Shown: piece by piece, positions 38,056-53,353 of the stretch
How positions within the stretch are numbered: the stretch's first letter is position 1
Layout: each line of letters starts with the position of its first letter
DNA from: Sesamum alatum
Lineage: Eukaryota; Streptophyta; Magnoliopsida; Lamiales; Pedaliaceae
Direction of reading: 5' to 3'
Length of the DNA stretch: 64,000 nt
Assembly: GCA_034509735.1 (NCBI GenBank)
Contig: JACGWO010000010.1
Location: forward strand, 1,550,001 to 1,614,000
Position numbers and translations under genes: made by a program
The notes under the pieces: model-generated
Seen by the model: only the letters and a program-made list of their open reading frames with translations
Databases searched by the model: none
Told to the model about the DNA's origin: nothing

Positions 38056-41000
38056 ATGGAGAAGAGACTCCGGTCGTCACTGCAGACCTCCGCCGAAGAA
38101 TTCCTCTCGTCGGCAGCCAAATTGCCCTTCAAATCCTCCAAATCCGCCATCAAAACTCTAATTCACACGTCAGTTAAACCATCCTCTGATCTAGCTTCCT
38201 CTCTGCCCCTCGCTCTATGCAATTACATTTCACACTCCATTTCCCGATACAAAATCTCCACGAATCGACCTTCGCCGGGTCGCCGATAACACCTCCCGCA
38301 AAGCGCGTACGAAGATCTTCCCGTAAAAAGAAAGAGGATGGGGAACACCGAGAAAATGGAAGACAGTCTACTGTCGAGAAGCTCCAGGTTTATGCGTATA
38401 TTTTGCACCTCTGTGTTTCCCATCCTAAAAGTGCGTTCTCGGTTTCAGATTTGTTGCCGGCAGTGCAAGAGTTGCATGGTAACTTAATTTTGTTTGAGTC
38501 CGACTCGATTTTGCTGTCGGAGATAGCTAATTTGTGTGAGGAGTGGTGGAAGGGGGATTTATTAGGGAAAGAAACTCTAATTTCTCAATCTCTGCCGGTT
38601 ATTTTGTCTCGCTCATTGACTTTGAAGAAGAAAGTAGATGTTCACAGAGTGTATACGCTTCGTGAAGCTTCATGCTGTTTGACTTTGAGGATGAGAGTAT
38701 TGAGGACTTAAAGAATTTGTTGATTCGCTGTGTGATTTCTCCTCTGTATTTGAAAACAGAGGAGGGTAGGAAATTCATTGCGTTTATGTTTGGTTTCAGT
38801 GTACAGCTCACGAAGGAACTGTGTGCGATGATAAAATCACAAATACCATTTGGGCGTAAATCAATGTTGGAGGCCTACGGTGAAATTGTTTTTAGAGCAT
38901 GGAAGGCAGTGGAGGGGGAATGCAAGTATGAGATTGAGAATGGGTTTCTACAAGGGTTGCTTGAGGGTGCTATATACGCCAGCTCGGCGACACTAGCAGC
39001 ATCAATTAGAAGGATTTTAGGGGGTTTTGTTAATAACCGGACGACAGAGGGAGTAGAGAAACTCATTTTCTGTCTCGCAGAGCCGATAATTTTTCGGTCA
39101 CTTCAGGTACCATGCTCGCTGTTATGGTCTTATTGAAGACAGAAGTTGAATGTACTAATTGTTCATAGCAAGAAAAACCTTGTGCTTTGATGAATTGTGG
39201 AGTATCACTTTGCAGCGTTAACATTATAAATTCTGAATCTTTAATTGTTTGTTCGGCAGGTTGCAAACTCAAATGTTCGTCAGAATGCATTGCACTTACT
39301 TTTGGACCTGTTTCCTTTAGAAGATCCTGATGCTACGAAGGAAGCTAAAGATACGCTCCTGGAAAAGCAGTTCTTTCTGTTAGATAAATTACTCATGGAT
39401 GAGTCCCCAGACGTGAGAGCTGTAGCAGTAGAAGGCAGCTGCCGAACTCTTCATTTGTTTTGGGAAGTTATTCCGTCACCAATTATTACAAAGATTATTA
39501 CCAGAATTTTTGATGACATGGCTCATGATGCTTGCACAGAGGTCAGACTTTCCACAGTGAATGGTGTTATATATTTGCTTGGCAATCCTCAATCTCATGA
39601 GGTCCTTAAAGTGCTTTTGCCTAGATTGGGCAATCTCATTATGGATTCCACCACAGCAGTACGTGCTGCTGTCTGTGATCTCCTCCTCCTCTTGAACGAC
39701 ATTCGAAACTTTCACTTCCATAAGGTACAGATCAGACCTGTACATTGAACTCTATCATTTTGGCCCTGCTTATGACCTTCATCTTTCTATACTTGTTTGT
39801 TTGCTCCTTCAGGTAGTGTCCATAGATGTATTGGTTTCGACGCTTGCGAATGACCAACCACTTGTTGCAAGGAAAATCACCAAACTTCTTATACCATCTT
39901 ACTTTCCCTCCAAAGTTACAGAGGAAGAAGCATGCAAGCGCATGATCACTCTTATTAAAAGGTCTCCTATAGCGGGAGCAAGATTTTGTGAGTTTGCAGG
40001 ACTGGAAGGAGCATCTCTCAGATCTCTTATGAAACTTTTTAAAGTTCTTAGTGATTTGATTATGTCTTCCGTTAAGCTTGATGAAGAGCTTGTTGAGGGT
40101 TTACTTGTTGCTGCTTCTCACCTTTGTACTAATCTTGCAAAGGATGCTTCTTTCCAGGCAGCTCTCAGGGAAGAGTTGTCTGCTAAAAAGCTGAAGACCC
40201 TCTTTACAGTTGCTTCTACTTCACGTGCTCAATCGTCTATCTGCAACATTATCTCAACCATGTCTCTGGATGCTGTAGGTGACCTTTTTGAAGATTGCAT
40301 GGGCTTGATTAATAGATTCAGTGGTTTATCAGATAATATTGAAAGGCAAGCTGAAGTGAGGTCTGCCCACAAGATGATACTGTCATGTGGTTGGTTTGAT
40401 GACATGGTCGAAGTTCTGGTTGGGTGTTTGCAAAAAGCTGCCTATGGATGTCATGCAAAACTTGGTATAGAATTAGGAAAACAAAATGTTGGCTCAGCAA
40501 TGAGAAGAACTAAATCTTCCATAAAAGTATCATCAAAGTCAAAGCACTGCAATGGCCAAAGGCCATCTAACATTGACAAAAGTAGGTTTTCGGAAGATTA
40601 TGCAAGTGCTATTGGAGTATCATGGCATATAAAGGACTTACTTTTGCATGAAAATACAAGGAAAGCTATGTTAGGTTCTAGACATCTAGAAAGTGCATAC
40701 TCAGCGTTGAAGGTCATTTCTGAAGCTAGTGTTCTCTATTGCCTGCAGTATGATTATATGAACACATGGCCTGTTTCTGCTTACACAACTCTTACTCTGC
40801 ATATGAGTCTTCATAACATCAAGACAGATGTAAGCAGAGATTTTACACAGGCAAGCCACATTTCCATCTACTGCCATTTTAACAAAATTGTGAATGATGA
40901 ACATGCTTAATATGTGGTTGTGCTATTTCATATTTTATATTCACTCACAGGCAAGCCCTCATTTCCATCTACTGCCATTTTAACAAAATTGTGAATGATG

Positions 41001-42977
41001 TGATTTAACATGCTTATATGTGGTTGTGCTATTTCATATGTTATATTCACTTAATGAAACAATACCAAAATAATGCACACATCTGACTTGAGGCATCTTC
41101 ATTTCAATCAAACAAGGGTGAAATTGTTTGATGTTCTTAGATGAAGTAGGATGGTTTAACCCACATTTTCTGAACTATCATACTTATGATTTTATTCTAA
41201 ATGAGGGGTTTAGCTTCCTTATAGAACTGCTGCTGTTAGGAAATCAAATGCATCAGGAACACAGAGAAAAAAGACTCAAAATCCTAGGAGCAGCAGTTGA
41301 GTTTTTTTGGTTTTGATCAGTTGAAGGTCAAAAACTATTTCTATCAGAACAAGAAGGGTGTTAAGTGATGCACATCAGGAACCAATTTGTATAGTTCTTG
41401 GAAGCATTTTGTTACAACCTTGTGCTAAATTAGGGAAATTGGGAATATGGAGAAGAAAGTTGATGGAACTGGAGAATTTAAGATATACTTTGTTAAGGTC
41501 TATATATGCACCTGCAGACATCAAGAAATGACAGTAAAAGAGAATCTTCCGTGATAGAGAAAATAGCTTTGTGCCTATATTATTTAGCCATCTAACTGGC
41601 AAGTGAAAAAGTTTGTCATTGATATATATAGAGGTTCTTGAAACTATACTCTTTGTTGCTAATATGGGTCCATCTGTTACCTATTACCAGGCATCTGTCT
41701 CTGACTTGACGTTGGATCATCTGCTTCGCTGTGCAAATAATGTATTCAGAGCAAACAATAATAATAAGTCTGACAGCTTACCCTCAGAATCACTAAACAC
41801 TACCAATACCAAGAGAGCACCTGGATACAGCACAGATACTGGAGAATGTCAAACTGGTATGTTTAGCTTGCGTGTGATTGTAAGCTTCATTTCCCCTGTG
41901 ATTTCTCTTTTTATCTGAAGGTTGAGAGATGGTTGTGTTTCAGATTTCAGTTAGATGTTACTTTAACTTCTCAGTTTTGGATAATTTTGCACAGGCTCCA
42001 GTTTGACTAAACAAACAAGGATATCAAATTCAGTGAAGATGTTAACTGCAGTTTTGAAGTTTCTTGTTGATGCAACTGCTTTGAATCTTGTTACTTGCTC
42101 TCAAGACAGATGCTTGAATTTTGCAATAGAAAATGTGAATTTCATCATTACAAATTTAAGGGAACATTCCATTGCTCAGTTGCAAATCACCGAAGAAGAC
42201 CTCAAAGATATGTTTGTCTGTTTGAAAAGTTCTTTCACATATAGCTCCAAGTTACTTCATATAATGCTCAAGGCTTGTGAAGATTCATCATGTCAAGCAG
42301 GAGCTTACAGTCTTGTCAACGAACTTTTTAATCTCATTGTTTCAGTTGAAGAGTTTCTGGGGTATGGATATGCAGCTCGCCTTGTCACAGTCATTCAGCC
42401 ATGGGTTCCTGATATGATTCTTGCTTTGGGATCCAACTGCTTGGGGAAACAGACTCCAGAAAAGGGCGTATGTTCTGATTCATCTGAGAATGCTGCATTC
42501 CGTCTCCCCTCATGGTTTTATATTTTGGCAAGGGTTGAGTTTTGTGAGCAAAGAGATACAAATGCAGATGACGATACTGAGAAAGATCAGCATGCAAAGG
42601 ATTTCTCTGCATTCAAGAGACTTGTAGAAACAATGTCTATGCTTTTGAAATCAAACAATAAAATACTAGATGCTGTTGGAGCAATTTTCTTAACTGGTTC
42701 ACTAAACGCACTACAAAGCAAGAAATTTGAAGTCGTCTTGGGTCTTCTGCATTTTGTCTGTGTAAAGCTTGTCAAGCCTGAAGACACAGAATGGAAGGAA
42801 CTTAAGCTAATGCTGGCATCTATTGAAGAAATCTACTCTAAAGTGCAGCCAGAGGCCGAGGAGCTAGGTAACAATGAGAATGACAGACAAAAGTTATACA
42901 GTGCTAAGGCATTGCTCGAACCTGTCTGGTTGTCTTATATTTACGACGAAAGCAGGCATTCAATGGAGGAAGAATAA
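38056..42977 (+). CDS. CAPG2: Condensin II complex subunit G2 (CAP-G2), reading frame interrupted twice in exon 1
   Basis: Five exons are supported: 38056-39106, 39260-39724, 39813-40829, 41691-41856 and 41995-42977, about 1227 residues. The protein is a HEAT-repeat-type helical scaffold. Recognisable family stretches are ESIEDLKNLLIRCVISPLY, GRKFIAFMFGFSVQLTKE, QIPFGRKSMLEAYGEI and LFPLEDPDATKEAKDTLLEK. CAP-G2 is the HEAT subunit of condensin II, which compacts chromosomes in mitosis and meiosis and acts in chromatin organisation. Exon 1 lies in three frames. Frame changes are needed at the A-run 38251-38254 and the T-run 38669-38670, each compatible with one missing base. With both restored the total is 3684 nt, divisible by three. 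The remaining exons are clean. Sequencing error is more likely than gene death. Intron 3 holds a 100-bp tandem duplication. Confidence 0.88.
40851..41050. repeat. Tandem duplication of about 100 bp in condensin G2 intron 3
   Basis: Two units start GCAAGCC (40851 and 40951) and share TTTCCATCTACTGCCATTTT and TATGTGGTTGTGCTATTTCA. They differ by a few substitutions and small indels. Each is preceded by an acceptor-like CACAG. The duplication lies within 25 bases of the exon 3 donor. Confidence 0.8.
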
Positions 42978-43795
42978 AATTGCACGACAATACGCTTGAT
43001 GGCAAAAGCAAATGGCGAGACAAAAGACTTTCTTCTAATTTAAGATATGACTGCAATGTTCACAAATTGCTGGTTCCTGTATTCTTACTAATGCTATAAC
43101 TTCCATTGCCTTGAAAAGCAAGCCCAATTGTTTCCTCATTACTAAACTTCCATATTTTCTCAGTTTTCACTGCATCCTGGGAGCAGCAAATGTGGTCCTC
43201 TTCATATTCAATGCATCAGGTATACAGAGTCCTATAAACAAATATGAGATCTGATACTGTCTTGCAGAGTTGAGACTTCTTTTATTCCTAACCAGTTCTT
43301 TTATATCCTTTGGATTTCGCACAGGCGTTCACAAGCATGCAGTGAATCTGTTACTTTTTAAATGCTTTTTTGTCTTCAGTAATATTTAAATACAACCAAA
43401 GAAAAATGCTACTTCCTGGTACTAAAGGATAGGTTCGTATCAAAATTCAAAATCACACCTATGTATCAATTATTGATATTAGTTTCAGACAAATAATTTC
43501 GTGAACACCAGAACACAATCTATGATATAACTTAGCCGGGTAGCTGATCACATGCCAATGACCAATGAAGTTAAGAATTTGTCAAAAAAGTAAAGAAGGA
43601 TCATTGTGGTTCTTCTCAATTAGTATTACACTTGACGAGAAGAATATTCTTTCTTGTGGGTGCTAACTATCCAGTGCTGCTTTCGTGAAAGATCCTTAGT
43701 TTGCTCCTTGAATCCTCCATCTTTTTTCTGTTTAGGATGATATGTCAGGAAATTTGGGATGACAACAATAGGCATTGAGTTTGTAGCAGCTGAAG
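42978..43795. other. Spacer between convergent condensin G2 and Ca2+-ATPase genes
   Basis: Contains both 3' UTRs. No other gene or repeat is evident. Confidence 0.5.
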
Positions 43796-47666
<3,871 letters not shown>

Positions 47667-48107
47667 TTCTCCTCCAACTCCGATCACACCCCGCCGATCC
47701 CTATATACCTATACTGAAAACTCAGAGCTCTCCTTCTGTTCGATGGAATATTGATCTCCTGTGAATCACCGGTTACGTTTCAAGCCATTACAGCAGCAGC
47801 ATCAAGTTGTGAAAAGAAGCATGCAGCCATACCCACGTACAAGAAGTCATTTGATCCGAAAAATTTTGGTGAGAAATTGTTTAAGGTTTGCGAAAAGAAA
47901 ACCGTCGTGATGGGAAGATAAAAGTAACGAACAGTGAACTTTCACTTGGTTGTCTTAAGCTCCCTTTTTTTCGTGGGAGCTTTGAAACGCAGATGTCCAC
48001 ATATTGTTTTAACCCCTTTTTTCTTTCTTCCAAAATGCATTTTAATTTCCTTTTTTAACTACTTAATTTTCAATTTCTTCAATCATTATTACTCATATTA
48101 ATTTTTA

Positions 48108-48503
48108 GGATAAATTACATCTACCTCTCCTGAGGTTTGACATAATTACAAATATTTTCTTGTTGTTTGAAAAATTATAAATACCCCTTGAGGTTTGTAA
48201 CCGTCTAACAAATAACACATTTCTATCAATTTTTATGGATGAACTGACCAAAATGCCCTTATGTACTAAATTATTTTTATTTAATTTTTAAAATTTTTTT
48301 GGACTACAATATGCAGAGAGATGTTTCTTAAGTTTTTTACACAAAGGAACAACAATGCAATTTACCTTGGCCGATTTTTCTATAATTTTAATAAACAATT
48401 CAAGGGCAAAATAGTCCACTTTAGGCCTTTGGTTAAAAATTACAAACCTCAGGGGGTATTTGTAATTATGCCAAACCTCATGGGAGGTAGATGTAATTTA
48501 CCC
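48108..48503. repeat. MITE copy C of the AATTACAAATA family, perfect 9-bp target duplication
   Basis: 396 bp. The left end GGATAAATTACATCTACCTC and the reverse complement of the right end GGGTAAATTACATCTACCTC stay similar for about 47 bp, through TTTGACATAATTACAAATA. The flanks TAATTTTTA at 48099-48107 and 48504-48512 are identical. This is the best-preserved copy. Long TIRs and a 9-bp TSD point to a non-autonomous Mutator-like element. Confidence 0.88.
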
Positions 48504-49686
48504 TAATTTTTATATGATTATAAGAAATTCAAATGTTTGATTTTGTTTTCATTTTTAATTTTCAATTTTCAGTGGAAACTTTGTGTTTTCAATTTTTATA
48601 TCGTTAATATTGTATAGATTTTACTGTAAAAATGAAAATATATTTAGATTAGTTGATGACGAGATTGTGATTGTTGTTGTTAGTGGTGTCAAATTAATAT
48701 ATATATTTTTATTTGACGAAAAATGATAACTTTATTTTTTATTGTTAGTAGTGTCAAATCAAAATATTTTTTATTAAATGAAGTTGATAGTGATATTCAT
48801 ATTGATTCAGAATTATTAGTAATAATATATCAAAGCATTGTGTAATACATATACATATATTATTAGTTCATAAAATTAATGATTGACATTTTTTCTATGT
48901 ATGTAAATGTATGAAAAAGAAAAAAAAAAAAAAAAGGAGTGATGATTAAGATATGAAATAATATTTAAATATCATATATGAGAATACATATAAACAAATA
49001 AATTTTTATTTTTCCCACTCTTTCAGAAATTGAAAATTGAAGCCTGAAAATGAAAATACATTTGAACAGCGCTTCTATACATTTATACATGTATGTACTG
49101 GTGTATAGCACGCAGAATCTAATAATTATTACTTAGCATGTTTGTTTGTGTTTTTATTTTCAATTTTGAGTTTTTAGTGGAAAATTTGTATTTTTAATTT
49201 TGTTTAGGTTTTCATATTAAATAAGAATATGATTAGATTAGTTAATAAGATCGTGTTTTATATGAACTATTTTGTTAAATCAAAAAATTTTCAATGAAAA
49301 TACGTATAAACGAAAATATTTTCACTTTAATTATTGTTTGAAAAATTATAAATTAAAAATGAAAACTGTCTGCATTTTTATTTTAATTTATGAAAAGAGA
49401 AAATCCCCTTTACTCCTAATAGAGTTATTTTTGTCTTGCATTTGAATTCGATGAAATGGAAAATATATAATTCCATAACCTTGAAATATGACATATTATA
49501 AATTTGATTAAATCTTCTTTCTAATCCAAAAATATTATATATTAGGAGTAACACTATAAAGTATATAAAATTTAGAATTTTTAAAATTTAACTAAAGCTT
49601 CGCAACTAATTAATAAAACCCCATAATTTGAAATTTAACGAGAATATTTAAATATATATATTTTCAAAATGTACCTTTTTCAGTAA

Positions 49687-49765
49687 GTAATTTTCTAATA
49701 TTAACCTTTAAAAAGTAATTTTCTAATATCAACCTTTAAAAGGTAATTTTCTAATATTACTATAA
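49687..49765. repeat. 28-bp tandem repeat, about 2.7 copies
   Basis: Units starting GTAATTTTCTAATATT at 49687, 49715 and 49743 are separated by ACCTTTAAA. The period is 28 bp. It lies about 450 bp upstream of the porin ATG. Confidence 0.75.
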
Positions 49766-50098
49766 CCTTTAAAAAAGGAATCTAATGCCAAATTAGCAAA
49801 TAAATATAGTAGAGTGAGTGATTAATTAGCTTTTTCCACGACAACTGCTAATCGATATTGAGCTGCCTGTGATAGAGTGACCATAACGTAGCCCCCTCAG
49901 CCGCAGGACTACTCGATGAGATCCCAAAGTACGATTACAAAAGCGCAAGGCCCAATCCATCATAAATTTTGTCCGTCACGCTTAAATCGGACGGTCCAAA
50001 CAATCCTCTGAATATCATTAGTCAATTGCAAAATATTCCCCTACAGGTGGTCTTCACTGTTCACCACGAAAATAAAGCAATTCCTTCATTTGCAATTC

Positions 50099-50121
50099 TC
50101 TCTCTCTCTCTCTCTCTCTCA
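50099..50121. repeat. (CT)n microsatellite in the porin 5' leader
   Basis: A dinucleotide run about 85-110 bp upstream of the porin ATG, of a kind typical of plant leaders. Confidence 0.7.
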
Positions 50122-50206
50122 TTTTGTGTTCGCAGATTTTCTCGATTCACCCTCACTTCTCTCAGGCAACTCTCTTTGAATTTTGAAAAAAAAATCGAAA
50201 AATAAA

Positions 50207-53200
50207 ATGAGCAAGGGACCAGGACTGTTCTCAGATATTGGCAAGAAAGCCAAAGGTTGGTTGTTTTTGGATCCAGCATTTGAATTTTTTGGTCCAGTTT
50301 TGATTTAAGTGAGATTTATGGTTATGTTTAATTTTGATTTGTAGATCTGCTGACCAAGGACTATCTTTCTGATCACAAATTCTCTGTTTCGACCTACAGT
50401 GAATCTGGAGTGGTACGAATGTTTTTTTCTATTATTATTTTTGTGATATATACGAGTGTAATATGTTCTTGTATTTTTATTAGCATTTCGTATGAGTATA
50501 TTATGTTGTGTTTCATGATTTTGGGAGTTTTGTTTCCGTGATTGTGTATTGAGCTTGATTTTTCAGTAGAGCATGTGCTCGAAGTGAAGTCTAAACGAGT
50601 TAAGAATTAGATTAGGAATAATAATAGCAACCAGATTTAGCAGATTGTGTATAATGCGTCTCTGATACTTTTCTCTGACCTGTTTTGGTCTTCATCTGGA
50701 ACGGATATGGCAATATTTATTATGTTTAGTTAAGATTTTTACTTGCAATTTCCAAGGATTAGTGTGTGAACAGGCACTAGGTTTGTCGAGTGCTTACTTT
50801 GTAGTCTTTAACAGAATGTCTTCAGAACATTCATGACTACCTCTCGGGTGGGTTGAGGCTAGGGAATGGGCATAGAGTTTAAGGCTCTGCTTGGAAGGAT
50901 TTTGGGTTGTTTCAGGGGTAATTCCGACTGATGCATTTTTGAGGTTTGTACTTGGGAAATGTGGGAAGAATGAAAATTTGTTTGGAGTAGTCTGTGGAAA
51001 TGGTTAATGTGATGTATTGTTGGAGAAAATTGCATTTGTCCTATCTCAGAAGATGATACTTTGTAGTTTATACTCTAGATCTCTCTTTCATGCAAGTTTT
51101 ATCTTGTTCTTGGTTTCACATTATATATTTATGTTATTATTTGTTATTATATTTGTGATGATTGCAAAAATATTTTCATAATAAGGTAAATGATTTGAAA
51201 GATACAAACATTTTCATTTAATTTTCAATTACTGGGAATTCTCAAAATATTTTGGGAGGGGATTTCATTTTGGGTAATGAAAATGTGTGCCCTAAATGTA
51301 TTTAAATTGGCATTGGGTATTATGCAAAATTCTAAGATTTAAGGACTCTGAGGAGCTAAGCATGTAGACTAATTGGTGTTAGATTGTAGAAAGCCTTCAA
51401 AGCAACACTAAGTAATTCAGAAAATGATATGCTAATCATGTAGAAGATGTAATTTAGCAACAAATACTTATTTATGAGTTTTGTAAGTAGAAATCTAAAT
51501 GAAATTCAATTCCATTCACAACTTCAATTTGGAAACTGGCAATCTTCATTTAGTTTACCTTTATATCCATTATCAAAGAGAAACTTGGCATTACATGAAG
51601 TTTGTGATCTTTATGTCTAGTAACTTAAAGAATGTCAGACCTTAATTTTTGTTAGGCGATATGGTCATCTGTCATTTTATCTTATTAGTTGTGGTGATCC
51701 ACATGTTATTCTATTATGAAGTTTGGGGTTTTCTAATCTGCAATAATGTCTGTTATTCTTTTGAATTGGTTTTACTTTCTAAACCATGTCTATTGGTGAA
51801 AGAGGAAACACAATAGCCTGGTGACTATTAGCATATTTTTTGGGCCATGATGCTACTGATAGCATATTTTTCAGATTTTCCTTACATCTCATACTTGAGC
51901 CTGGTGACTTTTCATGATGTGCATGCTGATATAATAGTATGCCACAGTAATTAGGTTTTCACAGTAAGAGACTTCAGTGCTTGGACTTTTAGCAAAGCTC
52001 TTCAAATTAACATCCTAGCGATATATATGCACTGTGAATCTTTCCTATCTCTGCTTTTCCATTAATGTCCACTTAGATGTCTGGATTGGTTATTTGTATT
52101 TCAACTCATACATGAAGTGTGAATTCTCTATCTAACTGTGTTGAACCCACAGAATAACCAATAACCTGTAATTATTGCTAATATCATCTACTGTTATCAT
52201 CCTTATTCTGATGTGCAGTTTCATTAATCATTATGGTGGTTTAAATTTGCTTCACATTGTCATTTTCTGATCATTTGACTTTCCTGGCAATTGTATGACA
52301 ATGTAACTCCAAGTTTTATACTTATGTTCCCTCAATGTAGGCCCTCACAACAACAACTGTGAAAAAAGGAGGCTACTCTTCTGGAGATGTAGCAGCTCAG
52401 TATATATACAAGAATACTTCGGCTGATTTTAAAGTTGACACAGAATCAAATGTAAGATGTTCAAACTTCTATCACAATAAAAAATGCCTTTTCTATTGTT
52501 ACTTCTCTGATCCCTCTTCTTTTTGCAGATATCAGCAACTCTAACTGTTGCTGATATTGTCCCCTCGTCAAAGACCATTGCGACCCTGAAATATCCCAAT
52601 TATGAATCTGGCAAGGTGTCTGTAGCCCCTTTCCGTACAATTACTTGAACTACAATAGCCTTCTTCTTTCACTAAAATGTTCTGTGTTTGCTTATGCAGC
52701 TGGAATTTCAATACTTCCACCCTCATGCATCCCTCACTGCGGCTGTTGGTCTGAACAATGCTCCTCCACTTGATTTTTCAGTCACGCTTGGTACTCCCAC
52801 CTTTGCTTTGGGTGCAGAAGCAGGTTATGAGACCACTTCTGGAAAATTAACGAAATACACTGCTGGCATCACTGTGACAAAACCAGATGCATGTGCTTCA
52901 GTGATTCTGTAAGTGCTGCTGTTACCTATGTTGATAACTCTAATATTAAAAAGGACTTGCATGACATATTTTCTTTTTTTAGTTCATGCTCTTGCCTTTA
53001 CCCTTATTAATGGGGGAAGTTCGGTTTCTTGTTCTTTTCCTTGTAGGGGCGATAAAGGGGACACACTAAAGGTATCATACATACACTTCATGGACCAGTT
53101 GAAGAGGACTGCAACCATGGGAGAGATCACAAGAAGATTCTCCACGAACCAGAATACATTCACGGTGGGAGGATCATATGCCGTTGACAGCCTGACACTT

Positions 53201-53353
53201 GTGAAAGTGAAGCTTAATAATCATGGCACGCTAGGGGCTGTTTTGCAGCATGAGGTCATTAAAAAATCACTTGTGACCATATCCAGCGAGTTCGACACCA
53301 AGGCCTTGGATAGGACTCCCAGATTTGGTGTCGCTCTGGCTCTGAAGCCTTAA
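50207..53353 (+). CDS. Mitochondrial outer-membrane porin, voltage-dependent anion channel (VDAC2-like)
   Basis: Six exons, 50207-50255, 50345-50412, 52341-52451, 52529-52615, 52700-52908 and 53047-53353, total 831 nt and encode 276 residues, the exact usual plant VDAC length. The N-terminal helix MSKGPGLFSDIGKKAKDLL is followed by amphipathic strands of the 19-strand barrel. The C-terminal signature is FGVALALKP. The segments GVALTTTTVKKGG, TKPDACASVILGDKGD and LGAVLQHEVIKKSLVT favour the VDAC2 group of plants. VDAC conducts metabolites, ATP/ADP and ions across the outer mitochondrial membrane. The frame is intact and all introns are GT-AG. Intron 2 is unusually long (about 1.9 kb) compared with the others (70-140 bp) and contains no recognisable inserted gene. 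The ATG is the first in a CT-rich leader. Confidence 0.95.

Larger units (their letters stand above)
47667..50206. other. Divergent intergenic region between Ca2+-ATPase and porin genes
   Basis: Holds both promoters and leaders. A MITE with target duplications lies at 48108-48503 and a 28-bp tandem repeat at 49687-49765. A (CT)n microsatellite (about 50099-50121) lies in the porin leader. No gene is supported. Confidence 0.5.

Noticed and set aside
41128..41316. 62-codon forward frame within the condensin gene
   Set aside because: It lies in intron 3; flanking exons join in frame without it.
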